A DNA stretch of 64,000 nucleotides from JAVVWB01 sp036652335 (GTDB lineage: Bacteria > Synergistota > Synergistia > Synergistales > Synergistaceae): positions 294,917-358,916 of the forward strand of contig JAVVWB010000001.1 in assembly GCA_036652335.1 (NCBI GenBank), read 5' to 3'. A program made the translations under genes and the position numbers. The number at the start of each line of letters is the position of its first letter. Within the stretch, counting starts at the first letter, position 1. The notes below the pieces were generated by a model that made no database searches, was not told the DNA's origin, and saw only the letters and a list, made by a program, of their open reading frames with translations. Positions 23,934-32,470 of the stretch are shown one piece after another.

Positions 23934-24371
23934 GTGAAAAAGATTGACGTAAAAGTAAGAACAGCAGAAAACGTTGTTCTTCCTACTTATGCCACTGAGG
24001 GATCAGCCGGGATGGACATTCGTGCATCAGAGCCAGCAATCATAAAAGCAGGTGAACGGGCATGTGTACCTACTGGGCTTTTCATGGAAATACCTTTTGG
24101 ATATGAAGCACAGGTAAGACCACGTAGTGGACTTGCGTTTAAACATGGAGTCACAGTTTTGAACACTCCTGGTACCATAGACTCAGACTACAGAGGAGAA
24201 ATAAAAGTCATACTCATAAACATGGGAAAAGAAGACTTCGTAATTGAAGTTGGAGACAGAATAGCTCAAGTAGTCTTTGCCGAAGTAACACAGGGTAACC
24301 TAAAACTTGTTGATTCTCTAGAAGAAACAGATCGTTCAAGTGGTGGCTTTGGAAGTACAGGAAGAAAGTAA
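23934..24371 (+). CDS. dut: Deoxyuridine 5'-triphosphate nucleotidohydrolase (dUTPase)
   Basis: dUTPase hydrolyses dUTP to dUMP and pyrophosphate, which keeps uracil out of DNA and feeds dTMP synthesis. The 145-aa trimeric-type enzyme shows the five motifs in order: EGSAGMDIRA, PRSGLAFKHGV, TIDSDYRGEIKVILIN, VGDRIAQVVF and the C-terminal RSSGGFGSTG. The start is GTG at 23934, 7 nt after the pnp stop, so it is probably co-transcribed with pnp. Confidence 0.95.
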   Translation: MKKIDVKVRTAENVVLPTYATEGSAGMDIRASEPAIIKAGERACVPTGLFMEIPFGYEAQVRPRSGLAFKHGVTVLNTPGTIDSDYRGEIKVILINMGKEDFVIEVGDRIAQVVFAEVTQGNLKLVDSLEETDRSSGGFGSTGRK

Positions 24372-24399
24372 AAGCTAACTATTTGACAAACTAAAAAAC

Positions 24400-24428
24400 T
24401 TGACAAATACTATTTATCGAGGTATAAC
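24400..24428 (+). promoter_or_regulatory. Promoter of the T-box-thrS transcript
   Basis: TTGACA (24400-24405), 17 bp, TATAAC (24423-24428). A near-consensus promoter directly upstream of the T-box leader. Confidence 0.8.
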
Positions 24429-24434
24429 AACTCA

Positions 24435-24693
24435 AGTTAAAACAATTATAAATTGCGATGACAAGGACGAGTAAAAGGTCACTTATATCTCAGAGAGAGA
24501 ATTCTCGGCTGCGAAATTCTCATATAACCCTTTGAAAACCACCTTAGAGCAGATATCGAAGCTGAAAAGATAAGGTATCGGGGTACGCCCCTAACAGCGA
24601 CAAAGAGGATACGTTATATACGTGTCGAATCGGAGTGGAACCGCGAAATTAAAGTCGCCTCCTGAGCAATCAGGGGGCGACTTATTGTATTTT
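24435..24693 (+). promoter_or_regulatory. T-box riboswitch (leader) controlling thrS
   Basis: The 14-nt T-box sequence GGAGTGGAACCGCG lies at 24632-24645. It is followed by a terminator stem (AAGTCGCC...GGCGACTT, 24652-24683) whose 5' arm can pair instead with GGAG of the T-box. Stem I occupies about 24440-24545, with a candidate specifier ACC (Thr codon) at 24538-24543. Uncharged tRNA-Thr is expected to stabilise the antiterminator and switch on thrS. This accounts for the whole 348-bp gap. Confidence 0.9.
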
Positions 24694-24719
24694 AATAGGT
24701 TAATAGGGAGGAAATAATA

Positions 24720-26612
24720 ATGGTACTATTTACATCAACAGAAGGTAAAAGATATGAAGCGGAAAAAGCAACTGTTCGTGAACTTCTAGAAGTTTGGCGT
24801 CTAAAAAAAGCAATAGGTGCAAAAGTTAACGGTGTAATTGTTGACTGTGATAAAGAATTCACAGTAGATACAGAATTTACACCTGTAATGCCTGACACAG
24901 AAGAGGGGCTAGACTTGCTTAGGCACTCTACAGCTCACTTAATGGCTCATGCAATATTAAGACTCTACCCTGAAGCAAAATTTGGTATAGGTCCATCCAT
25001 CAAAGATGGCTTCTACTATGACGTAAGATTTCCAAACCCAATTTCAGAAGACGACCTTCAAAAAATTGAAAGTGAAATGAGAAAAGTAGCTCAAGAAAAA
25101 ATCCCTCTTGTAAGAGAAGAACTCTCGATGTCAGATGCGAAAGAATACTTCTCAAACCGTGGTGAAGACCTCAAAGTAGAAATGATAGAAAACCTTGAAG
25201 GAGAAATTCTATCAATATACAAAGAGGGTGACTTTGTAGATTTCTGTCGTGGCCCTCACGTTCCTCATACAGGATGCTGTAAATTCTTTAAACTTCTCTC
25301 TGTAGCTGGTGCATATTGGCATGGCGACGAAAAGAACGAAATGCTCACTAGAATATATGGTACAGCTTTTGGAACAGAAGACGAACTAAAAGACCACCTT
25401 CGCAGACTAGAAGAAGCAAAAGCTCGTGACCACCGCAAACTTGGTAAAGAGCTTGACCTCTTCAGTATACATCCAGAAGGCCCCGGTTTCCCCTTCTTCC
25501 ATCCAAAAGGAATGGTAGTAATGAACAAGCTAATAGAAGTATGGAGAAACGAACATACAAAACGTGGCTATGTAGAAATCAAAACACCAATGATACTAGA
25601 TCGTGCTCTTTGGCTACAGTCAGGACACTGGGATCACTACAAAGAAAACATGTACTTCACAGAGATAGACGAAGCTCCATTTGCAATCAAACCAATGAAC
25701 TGCCCTGGTGGAATACTCGTCTACAAAAACTCAATCCACAGCTACAGAGAATTTCCTATTCGCATGGGAGAACTTGGATTTGTACACCGTCATGAACGCT
25801 CCGGTGCACTCCACGGACTCATGAGAGTAAGAGCATTTACACAGGATGATGCTCACATCTACTGCACACCTGAACAGATAAAAGACGAAATAAAAGCAAT
25901 AATGGACATCGACCGTTACTTCTATCAGGAAGTATTCGGATTTAAATACCACGTTGAACTCTCAACAAGACCGGAAGACTCAATGGGAGACCCAGAACTT
26001 TGGGAACTTGCAGAAAAATGCCTTAAAGAAGCACTTGAAGAAACAGGGACAGAATACAGACTTAACCCAGGAGACGGAGCTTTCTATGGTCCCAAAATCG
26101 ACTTCCACCTTGAAGACTGCATAGGAAGAACATGGCAGTGTGGAACAATACAGCTTGACTTCCAGTTGCCAGAAAAGTTTGACATGACATACATAGGTGC
26201 AGATGGAGCAGAACACAGACCTGTAATGTTACACAGAACAATACTTGGAAGCCTAGAAAGATTTATGGGGATACTCATAGAAAACTATGCAGGCGCATTT
26301 CCCTACTGGTTGGCTCCTGTACAGGCGAAACTTCTCCAAGTAAGCTCACAGTTTGAAGAATACACACAGGAACTAAACAGCAAATTAAGACTTGCAGGAA
26401 CTAGAACAGAAGTTGACTACAGAGATGAAAAGCTTGGCAAGAAAATCAGAGATGCACAGCTACAAAAAGTTCCATTCATGCTTGTAATAGGACAAAAAGA
26501 AGCAGAAACAGGAACAGTTGCTGTAAGAGACAAAGTAAAGGGAGACCTAGGTTCTATGACATTTGACGAACTAATTGAACTATTCAAAAGTCAGTACAAC
26601 CCAATTTCATAA
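24720..26612 (+). CDS. thrS: Threonyl-tRNA synthetase
   Basis: This class II synthetase charges tRNA-Thr. Of 630 residues, the N-terminal TGS domain is residues 1-60. The second editing/additional domain contains HSTAHLMAHAILRLYPEAKFGIGPSI and the editing-site pattern DFCRGPHVPHTG. The class II catalytic core has MNCPGGILVYK, RMGELGFVHRHERSGALHGLMRVR (motif 2) and HRPVMLHRTILGSLERFMGI (motif 3). The anticodon-binding domain ends the protein. ATG 24720 follows TAGGGAGGAA. Expression is controlled by the T-box upstream. Confidence 0.97.
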   Translation: MVLFTSTEGKRYEAEKATVRELLEVWRLKKAIGAKVNGVIVDCDKEFTVDTEFTPVMPDTEEGLDLLRHSTAHLMAHAILRLYPEAKFGIGPSIKDGFYYDVRFPNPISEDDLQKIESEMRKVAQEKIPLVREELSMSDAKEYFSNRGEDLKVEMIENLEGEILSIYKEGDFVDFCRGPHVPHTGCCKFFKLLSVAGAYWHGDEKNEMLTRIYGTAFGTEDELKDHLRRLEEAKARDHRKLGKELDLFSIHPEGPGFPFFHPKGMVVMNKLIEVWRNEHTKRGYVEIKTPMILDRALWLQSGHWDHYKENMYFTEIDEAPFAIKPMNCPGGILVYKNSIHSYREFPIRMGELGFVHRHERSGALHGLMRVRAFTQDDAHIYCTPEQIKDEIKAIMDIDRYFYQEVFGFKYHVELSTRPEDSMGDPELWELAEKCLKEALEETGTEYRLNPGDGAFYGPKIDFHLEDCIGRTWQCGTIQLDFQLPEKFDMTYIGADGAEHRPVMLHRTILGSLERFMGILIENYAGAFPYWLAPVQAKLLQVSSQFEEYTQELNSKLRLAGTRTEVDYRDEKLGKKIRDAQLQKVPFMLVIGQKEAETGTVAVRDKVKGDLGSMTFDELIELFKSQYNPIS

Positions 26613-26685
26613 ATAGTCTCAATTGACAGTAGAAACTAAACTCTAATTTATGCTGAAAAATAACACAAAAACATGGGGTGAAAAA

Positions 26686-27771
26686 TTGAGAACAACAAAA
26701 ATAAAAAGAAAAGCTTTTACATTAGTAGAAATGCTAATCGTAATGCTAGTAGTTGCTATTCTTGTAGGAATAGGACTATTTGCCTATGACAAAGCAATAA
26801 AGAAAGCAGAAAAAGCTGCGTGCTTATCAAACCGTAGAGAAATAAAACGAATTTCTGACATATATCTCATGGAGCATGCGGATAAAACACTAGTGGACAT
26901 TAGTCTAAGCGACTCGAATTCAGGAATCATTAAATACGTGGACAAAATTGCAAAATGTCCATCAAATGGCACATATGAGCTAAAATTAGACCCCAAAGGT
27001 TATATTTACGTTCAGTGCTCATTTCATGACCTAGGTCAAGATGGAGGAGAAAACACTCCAGACTTTGTTCCTGCTTATGACCAAAACTACAATTATGAAA
27101 ATGCTTTGGAATATGAAGAGGGGAAAACATACAAATATGGAGACATTGTACTAAAAGACGGAGTCTACTACCGTTGTTTAAACTCCAATAAATCGTCAAA
27201 CTCAGCTTATGCTCCTGGTAATAGACAGGACATATATAATCCTACTTGGGGAGTAATTGGTGGAAAAGATGGAGAGGCTGTCCCATACGTAAGTGGTCAA
27301 TATTATATTCCAGGTACAATAGTTGAATATAACGGTCAAAAGTACATGTTTACACCAGAGCTAAATGATTCAAGATACTCGTATCTTGATCCGAGCAATA
27401 AAACGCACTGGACCCCTGCAACTGATGAGCTCCAAAAACCTCCAAAAACCGAGGAAAACTACAATGCAAAAGAATATACATCAGGTACTTCATTCAACAA
27501 AGGGGAATACTGCTCAATAAATGGCAAACTCTATGAATCTGGAATAAACAACAACAACTCTTCACCGAGTGACTATAATGCAATCAAAAATGGTTCATGG
27601 AAAGCAGTAGCTACTACATATAGTTACGAAAATGCGAAATACAGCACAGGTGATAGAGTTTGGTATAAAGGGCAATACTACATTGCCTTAAAAGGATTTA
27701 CAACATATTCTGCTAATTACCAGATGACCCCGAATTACACAAATTCTAAATATTGGAAACTTGAAAGTTAA
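26686..27771 (+). CDS. Type IV pilin-like protein with four CBM-like repeats
   Basis: This is a prepilin-like protein with an unusual C-terminal part. The N-terminus has a basic leader and the prepilin motif KRKA/FTLVEM, with Ala rather than Gly before the cut and Glu at +5. A hydrophobic helix follows (about residues 12-33). The globular head (about 36-115) is followed by four repeats (about 130-360) of the form Y..G..V..(G)..Y...W, resembling carbohydrate-binding CBM5/12 (chitin-binding) modules. TTG 26686 follows GGGGTG at 6-7 nt; an upstream ATG (26650) would give a longer leader. No other pilus gene is nearby. The repeats resemble carbohydrate modules only by pattern. Confidence 0.7.
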   Translation: MRTTKIKRKAFTLVEMLIVMLVVAILVGIGLFAYDKAIKKAEKAACLSNRREIKRISDIYLMEHADKTLVDISLSDSNSGIIKYVDKIAKCPSNGTYELKLDPKGYIYVQCSFHDLGQDGGENTPDFVPAYDQNYNYENALEYEEGKTYKYGDIVLKDGVYYRCLNSNKSSNSAYAPGNRQDIYNPTWGVIGGKDGEAVPYVSGQYYIPGTIVEYNGQKYMFTPELNDSRYSYLDPSNKTHWTPATDELQKPPKTEENYNAKEYTSGTSFNKGEYCSINGKLYESGINNNNSSPSDYNAIKNGSWKAVATTYSYENAKYSTGDRVWYKGQYYIALKGFTTYSANYQMTPNYTNSKYWKLES

Positions 27772-27786
27772 TCTTATAATTACTAC

Positions 27787-27815
27787 TTGCATATTTAATC
27801 TTCATGTGTTACTAT
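27787..27815 (+). promoter_or_regulatory. Promoter of the infC operon
   Basis: TTGCAT (27787-27792), 17 bp, TACTAT (27810-27815), giving a leader of about 160 nt before infC. Confidence 0.6.
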
Positions 27816-27821
27816 TGCACA

Positions 27822-27960
27822 GTTGATAAATATCAACGGGTTTAAAAGTAGAGAATGCATCTCTCGCCTGCCGCCAAACGGGTAGTCAGGCAAATCCCGA
27901 AACAGATTTTATTGTATTGGGTTGGGTGCATTTGCATCTAACCCAATATTTTTTTGGTAA
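27822..27960 (+). promoter_or_regulatory. infC operon leader with attenuator (L20-leader-like)
   Basis: The leader contains GCCTG/CAGGC and CGGG/CCCG pairing segments (27868-27900). It ends in an intrinsic terminator (ATTGGGTT at 27916-27923 pairing with AACCCAAT at 27940-27947, then T7), just upstream of the infC ribosome-binding site. The position matches the L20-dependent leader of infC-rpmI-rplT in Firmicutes; recognition by L20 itself is inferred from context. Confidence 0.65.
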
Positions 27961-27982
27961 AACATTTAGGAGGTGTAGCGCC

Positions 27983-28612
27983 ATAGTAGTAAACATTAAA
28001 GAAGACGAACCACGGGTAAATTATGATATCAAAGCAGTTGAGATTCTTCTAATTGATGAAGAAAATGAAAAGCGTGGAGTAGTCAACACAAAAGAAGCCA
28101 TAGCGATGGCAGAAGCAGTATCCCTTGATCTTGTTGAGGTCGCACCACAGGCAACTCCGCCAGTGTGTCGCATAATGGACTACGGAAAGTACCGTTTCCA
28201 GCAGCAGAAAAGGGACAAGGACGCCCGTAAAAAGCAGAAGAACCAAGCTGTAAAAGAAATTAAAATGCGTCCAAAAATTGACCAGCACGACTATGATTTT
28301 AAGACAAAAGCTGTAAAGACCTTCCTTCAAGCCGGACACAGAGTAAAAGTTTCAATATTCTTCCGTGGAAGAGAAATGGCTTTTCTTGATAGAGGACGTG
28401 AGGTTCTCGAAAGAGTAATAAAAGAAGTTGAACAATTTGGTAAGGTTGAATCTGAACCTCGTATGGAAGGTTCTTACATGAGGATAATGATAGCCCCTGG
28501 CGTCATGGAATCTGTAAAAAAGAAACCTGTAGAATCAACTCCTAAAAAAATCTCAGAACCTACAGAAAACACAGCAACAGCAGCAGAACAAACAAACGAA
28601 ACAGAAGCATAA
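27983..28612 (+). CDS. infC: Translation initiation factor IF-3, probable AUA start
   Basis: IF-3 checks initiator tRNA and start codon in the 30S complex. The product is about 209 aa. The N-terminal domain is VNYDIKAVEILLIDEENEKRGVVNTKEA, the linker KKQKNQAVKEIKMRPKIDQHDYDFKTKAV is typical, and the C-terminal domain contains GHRVKVSIFFRGREMAF. A low-complexity tail (STPKKISEPTENTATAAEQTNETEA) extends past the usual length of about 175 aa. AGGAGGTG (27968-27975) is 7 nt before ATA 27983, and no ATG, GTG or TTG sits at a usable distance. The only other in-frame upstream start, GTG 27917, lies inside the attenuator. Confidence 0.9.
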   Translation: MVVNIKEDEPRVNYDIKAVEILLIDEENEKRGVVNTKEAIAMAEAVSLDLVEVAPQATPPVCRIMDYGKYRFQQQKRDKDARKKQKNQAVKEIKMRPKIDQHDYDFKTKAVKTFLQAGHRVKVSIFFRGREMAFLDRGREVLERVIKEVEQFGKVESEPRMEGSYMRIMIAPGVMESVKKKPVESTPKKISEPTENTATAAEQTNETEA

Positions 28613-28659
28613 TTTAAGGCGATAATTTTATGAATATAGATAAATAGGAGGAATATGTT

Positions 28660-28857
28660 ATGCCTAAGATGAAATCACACTCAGCAACAAAAAAACGTTT
28701 TAAGCTTACAGGTACAGGTAAAGTTAGTTTTAAGAAGAGCGGCCGTGGACACCTTCTTTCATCAAAAAACTCAAAAAGACTTCGTTCCCTTAGAAGAAAG
28801 GGAATTCTTCCATTGAGCGTACAAGCACACATTAAGAAAGTTCTCCCATACGCGTAA
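28660..28857 (+). CDS. rpmI: 50S ribosomal protein L35
   Basis: L35 is a small basic 50S protein. The 65-aa product has the family features: MPKMKSHSATKKRFKLTGTGKVSFKKSGRGHLL, then SSKNSKRLRSLRRKG. ATG 28660 follows AGGAGG. It lies between infC and rplT in the standard order. Confidence 0.96.
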   Translation: MPKMKSHSATKKRFKLTGTGKVSFKKSGRGHLLSSKNSKRLRSLRRKGILPLSVQAHIKKVLPYA

Positions 28858-28899
28858 GTGTTGGGAATAGAAGCTTTTAAATTTTAAGGAGTGAAATAA

Positions 28900-29250
28900 A
28901 TGAGAGTAAGAGGATCTAGCGCAAGTCGCAATAAACTTAAAAAACTATATAGTATAACAAAAGGTTTCTGGGGACGTAAAAAGAACGTATACCGTCGTGC
29001 ACGTGAAGCATACTTACATGCACTTTCAAGCTCATTTGCAGGTCGTAAGCTCAAAAAGCGTGACTTCCGCAAACTTTGGATTATTCGTATCAATGCAGCA
29101 GCCCGTGCAAACGGAATTGCCTACAGTGCATTGATCAATGGACTAAAAAAAGCCAACATAATTATCAACCGTAAGATGCTTGCTGACCTTGCCATCAATG
29201 ATGCTGCAGCATTCACACAGCTTGTTGAAAAGGCAAAAGCAGCTCTTTAA
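28900..29250 (+). CDS. rplT: 50S ribosomal protein L20
   Basis: L20 is needed for 50S assembly and in many bacteria also represses the infC operon through its leader. The 116-aa protein is typical: KKLYSITKGFWGRKKNVYRRAREAYLHALSSSFAGRKLKKRDFRKLWIIRINAAAR. ATG 28900 follows AAGGAGTGA. The leader upstream of infC makes autoregulation likely. Confidence 0.96.
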   Translation: MRVRGSSASRNKLKKLYSITKGFWGRKKNVYRRAREAYLHALSSSFAGRKLKKRDFRKLWIIRINAAARANGIAYSALINGLKKANIIINRKMLADLAINDAAAFTQLVEKAKAAL

Positions 29251-29261
29251 TAAGGCAAAAA

Positions 29262-30587
29262 TTGAGATTTCATACTACTCATAAAGTAGAAAGAGTTATT
29301 GTAAATGGGTTCCTGCTAGTAATAATGGTGGGAGCCCTTTTGCTATGGATAAGCAACAATTTTCTCCATAAAATGCCTCTCTCTCCAGTAGATGCTCTTT
29401 TCCTTTCCACCTCTGCTGTTTGTGTTACAGGACTTAGCTCTATTAACTTCAGTAGTGAAATGGGACTTGTATCTCAAATCATACTCCTCGCTCTCGTACA
29501 AATAGGAGGGCTTGGTTTTATGACAGCAATGATGTTTCTATCTGTAACTGTAGGTCGCAGAATAGGGATAAAAAGCAGGATGTTCTTCCTCGGAGGGCTA
29601 GGTGTTGATGGCTTAGAGGGTGCAATAAGACTACTAAAAGTAGTCCTAAAATTCACATTCTTCTTTGAAGCAATTGGTGCCTCCATTCTCTTCATAGGTT
29701 TTATAACAAGAGGACTAAGCATAATAAGATCTCTATACTATGCGGTATTTCATTCAGTAAGTGCTTTTTGTAATGCTGGATTTTCTCCTATACCGAATGG
29801 TTTGCAGAGCTATGCTAACAACATCATTGTCCCTGGAACAATAATGTCTCTTATAATTCTTGGTGGAATAGGATTTCCTGTATTTGCCGAGATATTTCTC
29901 TTCTTTAAGAGTAAAAGACGGTTGTCTCATTATGCGAAACTTGTTATCATAATAACAGCCTCATTACTCCTCTTTGGCACACTCTTCTTATCTCTTTCTG
30001 AATGGAGACACGCATTCAAAGACATGCCAATTTGGTCAAAATTATGGAATGGTTTATTTGCTAGTGTTACAGCTAGGACAGCTGGTTTTGATACAGTCAG
30101 CTATGCTAAATTTTCAAATGTAGGACAAATTATAACCATATTACTAATGGTAATAGGGGCATCCCCCTCTTCTACAGGAGGCGGAATAAAAACTACAACA
30201 CTTGCAATACTTGCTATCTCTGTGTGGAATGAACTACATGGAAGAAGCGAAAGCATATTTATGCACAGAAAAATACCTTATGCTGCAGAGAGAAGAGCTC
30301 TTGCTCTCCTCGTGGTATATGTATTCACATTTATATTTGTAGCTGTAATCCTTACTGCTCTTGAAGGACTACCTTTTGGAGCTGTTGTATTTGAGACAGC
30401 CTCTGCAATAGGAACGGTAGGACTAAGTGTAGGGATAACACCAGAATTTTCTTCAGCAGGAAAGATACTCCTAGTATTTCTAATGTTCTGGGGAAGAGTT
30501 GGAATATTATCTTTCTTCACATCACTTGTAACAACAGAAAAAGCATCTGAAGTACACTACTCAGATGTCAACATCCCGATAGGATAG
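29262..30587 (+). CDS. ktrB: Potassium uptake channel subunit, TrkH/KtrB family
   Basis: This is the membrane subunit of a Trk/Ktr K+ uptake system. Of 441 residues, about ten transmembrane segments and four pore-loop regions are seen. Examples of pore loops are LFLSTSAVCVTGLSS, HSVSAFCNAGFS, ARTAGFDT and SAIGTVGLSVG; the pore glycines follow the family pattern. The C-terminus is short, as in KtrB. TTG 29262 follows AAGGC, 12 nt after rplT, so the gene may be read from the ribosomal-protein operon. Its partner follows at once. Confidence 0.9.
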   Translation: MRFHTTHKVERVIVNGFLLVIMVGALLLWISNNFLHKMPLSPVDALFLSTSAVCVTGLSSINFSSEMGLVSQIILLALVQIGGLGFMTAMMFLSVTVGRRIGIKSRMFFLGGLGVDGLEGAIRLLKVVLKFTFFFEAIGASILFIGFITRGLSIIRSLYYAVFHSVSAFCNAGFSPIPNGLQSYANNIIVPGTIMSLIILGGIGFPVFAEIFLFFKSKRRLSHYAKLVIIITASLLLFGTLFLSLSEWRHAFKDMPIWSKLWNGLFASVTARTAGFDTVSYAKFSNVGQIITILLMVIGASPSSTGGGIKTTTLAILAISVWNELHGRSESIFMHRKIPYAAERRALALLVVYVFTFIFVAVILTALEGLPFGAVVFETASAIGTVGLSVGITPEFSSAGKILLVFLMFWGRVGILSFFTSLVTTEKASEVHYSDVNIPIG

Positions 30588-30622
30588 ATCTTCTCTAAAC
30601 AACAGAGAGAAAGAGGTGTACT

Positions 30623-31333
30623 ATGCCTGAACACAAAAAAACATATTTAATTGTAGGTCTTGGGCGATTTGGACGATCTCTATGTGAAAGCCTCACAGCA
30701 AGTGGGCAGACAGTAATAGGTGTCGATATAGATCATGCTGTAGTAAATGAAATGGCAGACAAAATTGACATCGCAGCACAACTGGACGTTGCTGACGAAG
30801 GCGCTTTTGTAAAAATAGGAGCGAAAGAGGCTGACATTGCCATAGTAACAATCGGTGAGGGTATCGAAGCCAGTATATTAAGCACTTCTATCCTTGTTGA
30901 AATGGGAATAAAAACAGTAATAGCACGTGCGTGCAATGTACGTCATGCAAAAGTTCTAAAAAGAATTGGTGCTCACAAAATTGTAATGCCCGAATGGGAC
31001 ATGGGACAGCGCCTTGCAGACCTACTTGTGCGTCCATGGTATTCTTCTGTTACAAACATAGAGGGTGGCGACTTTGTCATGGGCAAAATTAAACCGTTAC
31101 CCGAAATGATAGGGAAAAGCATAGCAGACTTACGTTTCTCCCAGAAATATAATTCTGTTGTAATACTTGTTGAATGTGAGGGCAAACAATTTGCACCTAC
31201 AGCAACACGTGTATTTGAAAAACAAGACTCAATGTGGGTACTTGCTCACAGAAAAGACATGGATAAATTACTAGATAAGAAATCAAGTGACATCGGTTTA
31301 ATAGAGGTCTTAGACTTACCTGAACTAGGTTAA
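30623..31333 (+). CDS. ktrA: K+ uptake regulatory NAD-binding protein, TrkA/KtrA family
   Basis: This is the cytoplasmic RCK subunit that gates the KtrB channel. The 236-aa protein has one RCK_N Rossmann domain (YLIVGLGRFGRSLCESLTASG, residues 7-27, with the GxGxxG motif and VIGVDID). It then has one RCK_C domain (residues 150-220, GKSIADLRFSQKYN...). One copy of each domain is the KtrA rather than duplicated TrkA layout. The two genes are adjacent, which confirms the pair. Confidence 0.9.
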   Translation: MPEHKKTYLIVGLGRFGRSLCESLTASGQTVIGVDIDHAVVNEMADKIDIAAQLDVADEGAFVKIGAKEADIAIVTIGEGIEASILSTSILVEMGIKTVIARACNVRHAKVLKRIGAHKIVMPEWDMGQRLADLLVRPWYSSVTNIEGGDFVMGKIKPLPEMIGKSIADLRFSQKYNSVVILVECEGKQFAPTATRVFEKQDSMWVLAHRKDMDKLLDKKSSDIGLIEVLDLPELG

Positions 31334-31359
31334 GTTTCTTATAAATTGGGGGAATAACC

Positions 31360-32457
31360 GTGCTAGATGAACTGAAGGAAATAACGAAAAACGGTATAGA
31401 CGCCGTATCTGACTCAGCCATTATGGAAAAGCTTGAGCAGATAAAAGTAAGCGGTATTGAAAAAATTAAATCAACCTCAATACCAGAAGAACTACAAAAT
31501 GTAAGAACCACACTACTTGGCAAAAAGGGAGAAGTAACAGAAATACTGAAAAGTGTTGGTAAAGCATCTCCTGAACTTAGAAAAGTTCTTGGCCAGGCAG
31601 CAAATGAAGTGAAACAAATACTAAGTGAAGCAGTAGAACAGCACCACGAACAACTACTTGACTCAGCCTCCGCTGTAGATGGAGAAGCAGACATCACACT
31701 ACCAGGAATAATCCCCTTTCAAGGAGGACTACACCCGGTTACACAAATGTGCTATGACCTAAATGATGCATTTAGATCACTTGGCTTCGAAGTATACTCA
31801 GAACCCGAAATAACAAGTGAACTATTTGCTTTTGACAACCTAAACTTTGCTCCAGAACACCCTGCTCGTGAAAGTATGGACACATACTGGTTAAAAGACC
31901 ATGATGAAGGACACGGTGCAGAGAGACTTTGTCTACGTCCACATCTTACAGGTGCCAGTGTAAGATACCTAAAAGAACATGGAGCCCCGGCACGTTTTGT
32001 CTATCCTGGGCGCGTATATCGTAATGAAACAACAGATGCTCGTCACGAAAGAGCCTTCTTTCAGTACGAAGCACTCATAGTAGAAAAAGACTTCTCATTT
32101 GCCTCAGGCAAAGTCCTTGTAAAATCAATACTTGATAAAGTATTTGGACGTGACGTTGAAGTAAGAATGAGAGTTGGTTTCTTCCCCTTTGTTGAACCTG
32201 GCTTTGAAATTGACATGCGTTGCTTGGTATGTGGTGGAGCCGGATGTAAAGTATGTAAACATGTAGGTTGGATAGAAGTCATGCCTGGTGGTACCCCCCA
32301 TCCAAACGTTCTCAAATCGGCAGGGCTAGATCCATCTGTATGGTCAGGATTTTACATCAACATAGGTCTGGACAGATTGGTAATGATGCGCTATGGAGTT
32401 GACGACGTAAGACTATTCCACAGTGCCGACCTCCGCTTCCTCAATCAGTTCAAATAG
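31360..32457 (+). CDS. pheS: Phenylalanyl-tRNA synthetase alpha subunit
   Basis: PheS is the catalytic subunit of PheRS (alpha2 beta2). Of 365 residues, the N-terminal helical tRNA-binding arm (about 1-100) is followed by the class II core. Visible motifs are HPVTQMCYDLNDAFRSLGF, LRPHLTGASVRYL, RFVYPGRVYRNETTDARHERAFFQ (motif 2) and YINIGLDRLVMMRYGVDDVR (motif 3). A four-cysteine insertion (CLVCGGAGCKVCKH, about residue 285) resembles a zinc knuckle, present in some PheS proteins. The start is GTG 31360 after GGGGGAA. Confidence 0.96.
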   Translation: MLDELKEITKNGIDAVSDSAIMEKLEQIKVSGIEKIKSTSIPEELQNVRTTLLGKKGEVTEILKSVGKASPELRKVLGQAANEVKQILSEAVEQHHEQLLDSASAVDGEADITLPGIIPFQGGLHPVTQMCYDLNDAFRSLGFEVYSEPEITSELFAFDNLNFAPEHPARESMDTYWLKDHDEGHGAERLCLRPHLTGASVRYLKEHGAPARFVYPGRVYRNETTDARHERAFFQYEALIVEKDFSFASGKVLVKSILDKVFGRDVEVRMRVGFFPFVEPGFEIDMRCLVCGGAGCKVCKHVGWIEVMPGGTPHPNVLKSAGLDPSVWSGFYINIGLDRLVMMRYGVDDVRLFHSADLRFLNQFK

Positions 32458-32470
32458 GAGATAGATAAAA

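Noticed and set aside
27917..27982. Longer infC product starting at GTG 27917
   Set aside because: The extension is encoded by the attenuator hairpin and translates to a non-conserved peptide. The ribosome-binding site is downstream of that codon.
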